Source: an uncultured Bacteroidales bacterium
Lineage (GTDB): Bacteria > Bacteroidota > Bacteroidia > Bacteroidales > Muribaculaceae
Direction: 5' to 3'
Length of the DNA: 64,000 nucleotides
Assembly (NCBI GenBank): GCA_900542185.1
Contig: UQMZ01000002.1
Coordinates: 1 to 64,000, forward strand
Part shown: positions 60,297 through 64,000 of the stretch, piece by piece
Layout: every line of letters begins with the position of its first letter
Numbering within the stretch: the first letter of the stretch is position 1
Made by a program: the position numbers and the translations under genes
The notes under the pieces: model-generated
Seen by the model: the letters and a program-made list of their open reading frames with translations, nothing else
Told to the model about the DNA's origin: nothing
The model's database searches: none

Positions 60297-61415
60297 TTAC
60301 AGCACCTGCATGGGCATCTGGATTATCACGAGGCTCTCGCCATCCTCCTGGGGCAGCGGCTCATAGACGCCCGGGCGGGCCGGGTCGGACAGCTTAAGCT
60401 GCACGGCGTCGCTGCTGAGGTTGCTCAGTATCTGAATCATGAACACACCGTTGAAGCCGATGGTCATATTGTTGCCGTCGTAGTCGCAGTTCACGTGTTC
60501 CTCGGCGCTCTGGCCATAGTCCACGTCCTGGGCCTTAATCACCACCTGGTTCTGTTCCAGCGACAGCACCACGAGGTTAGATGCCTTGGAGGCGAACAGC
60601 GTGACGCGGCGCAACGACGACAGGAGCGACGCGCGGTCGAAGGTCAGCGCGAAGGGCTGGTCCTGCGGGATGACGCGGGCGTAGTTGGGATACGTGCCGT
60701 TGATGAACATCGACGTCAGGGTGTAGTCGCCGAACTCGATGACGCAACCCTTGGCGTCGAACGTGACGCGCACCTCGGCTATGTCTTTCGACACGAGGTT
60801 GTTCAGTATGTTTGCAGCCTTGGGAGCCATGACGAACGACGATTCAAGGCCGGGAGCCTTCTCGGTGTTGACGTATTTCACCAGCTTGTGGGTGTCGGAG
60901 CTGACGAAGGTGATGTCGCCGGGATGGATGTCCCAGTAGATACCCATCATGACGGGGCGCACGGTGTCGGTGCTGGCTGCGAACAGGGTGTTGGCGATTC
61001 CCTTCATCACCATCGAGGCCGGCAAAGACAGCGACATCGCGTTGCCGTCAAGGGCGCGCGGCGTGGGATAATCCTCGCCCGGAACGCCCATGAATTCGAA
61101 GAAACCGTTCTGGAACTGCAGCTTCACCTGCATGTCGTCGCGCACGGTGAGTGTCACCGGCTGGTTGTTCACCTCCTTGGTGACTTCCAGAAGCTTGCGT
61201 GCCGGGATGGCCACGATGCCGTCGCCGTCGCATTCAGTCACGGTCATACGGGCCACCAGGGAATTCTCCTGGTCCGAACCCATGATGCTGAGCACGTCGC
61301 CTTCTATCCGCAACAGAAAGTTATCGAGGATGTTCAATGAATTCTTGGCGTTCACCACCTTGCTCACTGCCTGCAGCTGCTGCTGGAACGCCTTGCCGTC
61401 TACTGTAAACTTCAT
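60297..61415 (-). CDS. dnaN: DNA polymerase III beta sliding clamp
   Basis: The 372-residue protein has the three clamp domains; recognisable segments are NILDNFLLRIEGDVLSIMGS, IPARKLLEVTKEV, and the C-terminal IGFNGVFMIQILSNL and EDGESLVIIQMPMQVL. The clamp tethers DNA polymerase and repair enzymes. It begins the dnaN-exonuclease-coaBC-DUF4835-recN-rlmB run; no replication origin or dnaA gene is nearby. Confidence 0.95.
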   Translation of the reverse strand: MKFTVDGKAFQQQLQAVSKVVNAKNSLNILDNFLLRIEGDVLSIMGSDQENSLVARMTVTECDGDGIVAIPARKLLEVTKEVNNQPVTLTVRDDMQVKLQFQNGFFEFMGVPGEDYPTPRALDGNAMSLSLPASMVMKGIANTLFAASTDTVRPVMMGIYWDIHPGDITFVSSDTHKLVKYVNTEKAPGLESSFVMAPKAANILNNLVSKDIAEVRVTFDAKGCVIEFGDYTLTSMFINGTYPNYARVIPQDQPFALTFDRASLLSSLRRVTLFASKASNLVVLSLEQNQVVIKAQDVDYGQSAEEHVNCDYDGNNMTIGFNGVFMIQILSNLSSDAVQLKLSDPARPGVYEPLPQEDGESLVIIQMPMQVL

Positions 61416-61548
61416 ATATCTTGTTGTTCTTATTTTTCGATATCAGATTCTGCCACTCGCCATAACGAATACCGACTATTATCGTAACGGACATCATCAT
61501 TCGCCGTGACCGACAGGCCACCCTGCGGCGCAGAGTCGCTTCAACTTG

Positions 61549-61556
61549 CAAATATA
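61549..61556 (-). promoter_or_regulatory. -7 box of dnaN
   Basis: On the minus strand TATATTTG followed by C fits the Bacteroidota -7 element, about 130 bases before the dnaN start, with TTGCGG at a proper -33 distance. Confidence 0.6.
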
Positions 61557-61862
61557 ATCATTTTTTCGCTTTTCCGCAATTCCGGATTTCATTTCATCCT
61601 GTTTTGCCGATATTTTTTATCTTTAAAAGAATACGTGTCGTATCTTTCCTCAAAAAAGTAAAAGGTATTACATTTATATCATCCCTGTTGATTGTAAAGA
61701 AAGAACATCCTGAAACGGCCAAAAGCATTTTTGTCTCGGTTTAAGTCATGAACAGTTGTAACTTCGGAAGCATAATAAAAATACAATTTTACTAAATCAG
61801 ATAATTAACTCACTTTGACTCACGTTCATATAATATGTAGATATCTCAAAAAACAGAAAGAT
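61557..61862. other. AT-rich intergenic stretch upstream of the PH-domain gene
   Basis: No gene, repeat or RNA motif is apparent. Two sequences approach the -7 consensus (TATCTTTA near 61618 and TATCTTTC near 61639), but neither is a clear promoter for the gene at 61863. Confidence 0.3.
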
Positions 61863-62369
61863 ATGTATACTGACTATCGTGTTGGCTGGTCGAAGACCTC
61901 GGTGGCGATAACGCTGGCTGTATTTGCTGTTGTGATCGGAATAATTGTGGGACTGCTGATAGAGGGCACTCCGATTGTATCCGTCGAGTTTCTGATTATC
62001 GGTCTGGTGCTGATCTGTCTGCTATATGTGGCCTCATACGCTCCCGTACGGATTGAATTATCCGACAATATACTTATCATCCATCGGATGTTGGGAGCAA
62101 CCCGTATCCCGATCGATAGTAGTTCCCGTTGTGAAAGGTATTATCCGGCCTTTCTGATGAAGGTATGCGGTTCCGGCGGCTTCTGCGGCAGCTTAGGATG
62201 GTACAGGACAACGGAGACCGGGCCCTTTGTCAGTTACGTGACAGATTGGCACAAAGCCATACTCATCGATGCGGGCACAAAGAAATACATGATATCTTGC
62301 AACAATCCCGACAAATTAGTCGCGGATCTAGATTATTTACGTATGATGCCGCAAAACCAATTTCGTTAA
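61863..62369 (+). CDS. Membrane protein with bacterial PH domain
   Basis: The 168-residue protein starts at 61863 (MYTDYRVGWSKT). Two transmembrane helices (about 12-33 and 42-60) are followed by a PH-like beta domain of about 100 residues (RIELSDNILIIHRMLGATRI, AILIDAGTKKYMISCNNPD). This layout matches small YdbS-like or bPH membrane proteins of unknown function. Confidence 0.7.
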   Translation: MYTDYRVGWSKTSVAITLAVFAVVIGIIVGLLIEGTPIVSVEFLIIGLVLICLLYVASYAPVRIELSDNILIIHRMLGATRIPIDSSSRCERYYPAFLMKVCGSGGFCGSLGWYRTTETGPFVSYVTDWHKAILIDAGTKKYMISCNNPDKLVADLDYLRMMPQNQFR

Positions 62370-62377
62370 AATAAAAA

Positions 62378-62421
62378 ATTAGCATAAAAGCTAATAATGT
62401 CAGAAATTTGTTATATCTTTG
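62378..62421 (+). promoter_or_regulatory. Toxin-antitoxin promoter and candidate operator
   Basis: TATCTTTG (62414-62421) is a -7 box 11 bases before the toxin start at 62432. The inverted repeat ATTAGC-6 nt-GCTAAT (62378-62395) lies in the -33 to -50 region, as expected for an operator bound by the XRE antitoxin. Confidence 0.55.
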
Positions 62422-62431
62422 TAGATGAATT

Positions 62432-62911
62432 ATGAGTAAGAAAGCCCAAATCGAACCAGTGAGGCCTTCCGAATCGGCAAGCCTATACACCATCATCTTT
62501 GAAGATGATGATATGTCGGAGTTTGCAAAATTCCTTAATAGATTCAAGGACAACGGAAAACTTCAACGTGACTATCAGCTGATTCTGTATGCCTTGCAAA
62601 AGATTCTTGAAAATGGTGTTCAAGAACGTTATTTCCGCCCCGAAGGCAAATATGCAGACAGAGTATGCGCGCTTCCGATTGATTCGGGCAAACTGAGATT
62701 ATACTGCCTTAGAATCTCAGATAAGATATTGATTCTCGGCAATGGCGGTATAAAGCAAACCAAGACATATAATGAAAATCAAGAACTAAATGGTTATGTC
62801 CTGGATCTTCAGAAATTTGACGCCCTATTAAAAGCGGCTGAAAAAGAAGGATCCATCATTGTAGAAGAAACAGTTCTGAATGGAATAACAGATAAATCAT
62901 TTGAGATATGA
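62432..62911 (+). CDS. HigB-like RelE-fold toxin
   Basis: The 159-residue protein has a RelE/HigB-type mRNA interferase fold in its central part: LQKILENGVQERYFRPEG, VCALPIDSGKLRLYCLRIS and DKILILGNGGIKQTKTY. The N-terminal 30 residues are an extension not needed for the fold. Toxins of this type cut mRNA on the ribosome and are held inactive by the antitoxin coded by the next gene, whose start overlaps this stop by 4 bases. Gene order toxin-antitoxin is that of higBA. Confidence 0.8.
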   Translation: MSKKAQIEPVRPSESASLYTIIFEDDDMSEFAKFLNRFKDNGKLQRDYQLILYALQKILENGVQERYFRPEGKYADRVCALPIDSGKLRLYCLRISDKILILGNGGIKQTKTYNENQELNGYVLDLQKFDALLKAAEKEGSIIVEETVLNGITDKSFEI

Positions 62912-63171
62912 AAACGACTGCCCAACTGTTCAATGAATGTCTTGCCACCGTATCAAACGATGTCAAGATGGAACTTGATATGTCGTTTGCCCTTGCCGAT
63001 AAGATTGATGCAATTCTTCGTGAAAAGAATATCAGTCAAAAACAGTTGGCAAAAAAAATGGGCAAAACCGAAGCTGAAGTTTCTCGATGGCTTGGGGGTA
63101 CACACAATTTTACCATACGGACTATCGCAAAGATTTCAGACGCTCTCGGTGTCAAACTGCTTACAATTTAA
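62908..63171 (+). CDS. HigA-like XRE-family antitoxin
   Basis: The 87-residue protein is mostly an XRE helix-turn-helix: LREKNISQKQLAKKMGKTEAEVSRWL at about 37-62, followed by FTIRTIAKISDALGVKL. It neutralises the upstream toxin and probably represses the shared promoter through the inverted repeat at 62378-62395. Confidence 0.85.
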   Translation: MKTTAQLFNECLATVSNDVKMELDMSFALADKIDAILREKNISQKQLAKKMGKTEAEVSRWLGGTHNFTIRTIAKISDALGVKLLTI

Positions 63172-63184
63172 AGCACTATTTCTT

Positions 63185-64000
63185 ATGAAGCGTGATAATA
63201 CAACAGCCGGTAACAGCGGGGCTGCATTTCGTTACGGGATGCTCGTGCCGCTGGCTTTGATGATTGCGTCGGTCATCTCCTGCTCCTTCTCCTATTCGAC
63301 GGCTAAACAAAATATCGCGGATGACCTTAACGATGCGATGCTTGCTTTGGCCAACGAAAACAGTGAACTGTGGACTCGTCCGGATACAATCGCGGCCATA
63401 CGCCAGATGTACGCCACTACCCATAAGCCGTTGATATATCAGGCTTCCGACGTCAATTTCAAGAATCCGAATCTGAAAGAATACGCCTATTTCACACTCG
63501 CATTGGTAGACAATAAGAACGCCGTGCCTAAAATCCGGGGAAACAAAATAGCATCCGATTCCATCATGCTTGTTCCGCGGCCGGCTGCCGATGGACTCGC
63601 CATACAGGTTCAGGGATTTGCAGACTGTTCCATGGCATCGGTGTTCATCGCTTCTGACCAGACGTTGCCGGGCGTTCTGTTCGCGCTTTCCATCCTCTCG
63701 ATGGCGGGTATGATTGTCTGGAAAAGAAAGACTTCACAAATTTCCCAAGCCGTGCTCGTCAGCCAGCCGGCGTCTCCGTCGCTCGACGGCATCAGGCTCA
63801 CCCCCATGCAGCGGCAGTTGGCCCGGATGCTCCTTGACGCGCCGGACATGAGAGTGGACAAACAGACGTTGTGCCGGACCCTCTGGGGCAACAAGAGCAA
63901 TGCCGAGGAATCGCTCTACACGCTGGTAAGACGCACCAAAACGGCACTCGCCAATGACGGCATGGAAATAGTATGCAACCGGGGCGACTCATACGAGCTT
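63185..64000 (+). CDS. Membrane-anchored winged-helix transcription regulator (3' end outside window)
   Basis: The frame opens at the ATG at 63185 and stays open for 272 codons to the window edge. Residues 18-36 are a hydrophobic N-terminal helix; 37-161 are extracytoplasmic; 162-179 (LPGVLFALSILSMAGMIV) is a second transmembrane helix; 205-272 form an OmpR/PhoB-type winged helix (LTPMQRQLARMLLDA, LCRTLWGNKSNAEESLYTL, ending GDSYEL). It follows the toxin-antitoxin pair by 13 bases. This topology, with a DNA-binding domain tied to the membrane, suggests a ToxR-like or Bacteroidales-specific sensor-regulator. The target genes are unknown. Confidence 0.8.
   Translation, partial: MKRDNTTAGNSGAAFRYGMLVPLALMIASVISCSFSYSTAKQNIADDLNDAMLALANENSELWTRPDTIAAIRQMYATTHKPLIYQASDVNFKNPNLKEYAYFTLALVDNKNAVPKIRGNKIASDSIMLVPRPAADGLAIQVQGFADCSMASVFIASDQTLPGVLFALSILSMAGMIVWKRKTSQISQAVLVSQPASPSLDGIRLTPMQRQLARMLLDAPDMRVDKQTLCRTLWGNKSNAEESLYTLVRRTKTALANDGMEIVCNRGDSYEL

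Overview
The window is chromosomal DNA of a Bacteroidota bacterium, order Bacteroidales, most likely a Muribaculaceae-type gut anaerobe. The evidence is the Bacteroidota -7 promoter box (TAnnTTTG) ahead of many genes, the near absence of Shine-Dalgarno sites, the conserved gene run nusB-yajC-ybbR-coaE-DUF5606, DUF4835 next to recN and coaBC, and a large TonB-dependent receptor with an N-terminal carboxypeptidase-regulatory-like domain. The family assignment is inference; the order is well supported. Most genes are GC-rich; one gene (23847-24893) is strikingly AT-rich.

Layout. 1-127 is the N-terminus of a TIR-domain protein, reading out of the window, with a 287-bp inverted-repeat element directly against its start codon. 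676-8478 (minus strand) holds an SSB-like protein, a metallo-beta-lactamase hydrolase, rsmG, lpdA and the glycine cleavage genes gcvPB, gcvPA, gcvH and gcvT. 8645-16240 (plus) holds a LolCE-like permease, an esterase, two DUF3857/transglutaminase-type secreted proteins, an AlkD-like protein and a phosphodiesterase.

16467-44037 (plus) is the main interest: an aryl polyene / flexirubin-type pigment-lipid cluster. Its first part is a tyrosine ammonia-lyase close to the Flavobacterium johnsoniae enzyme, a ketoreductase, a ketosynthase and a glycosyltransferase. An accessory segment of about 4 kb follows (outer-membrane barrel, Rpn-type nuclease, small secreted protein, AT-rich BspA-type leucine-rich repeat protein). 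The second part, 24985-44037, is a tightly coupled operon: methyltransferase, two ACPs, LpxL-like acyltransferase, two dehydratase half-enzymes, thioesterase, two more ketosynthases each followed by a chain-length-factor-like partner, small flippase, LolA-like carrier, GT2-acyltransferase fusion, CrtI/RetSat-like oxidoreductase, hydrolase, AMP ligase, MMPL exporter and esterase. Inferred pathway: tyrosine to p-coumarate (lyase), loading on ACP (ligase), extension and reduction (KS, KR, DH), tailoring (methyltransferase, oxidoreductase), attachment to a lipid or sugar carrier (acyltransferases, glycosyltransferases), and transport to the outer membrane (MMPL, LolA-like, small flippase).

44130-50601 (minus) carries htpG and a lipoprotein/TonB-dependent receptor pair. 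50906-54836 (plus) is the nusB-yajC-ybbR-coaE-DUF5606 group. 54914-61415 (minus) is rlmB, recN, DUF4835, coaBC, an exonuclease and dnaN. 61863-64000 (plus) holds a PH-domain membrane protein, a HigBA-like toxin-antitoxin pair and a membrane-anchored winged-helix regulator that runs off the end. No rRNA, tRNA, CRISPR array or complete insertion sequence was seen.
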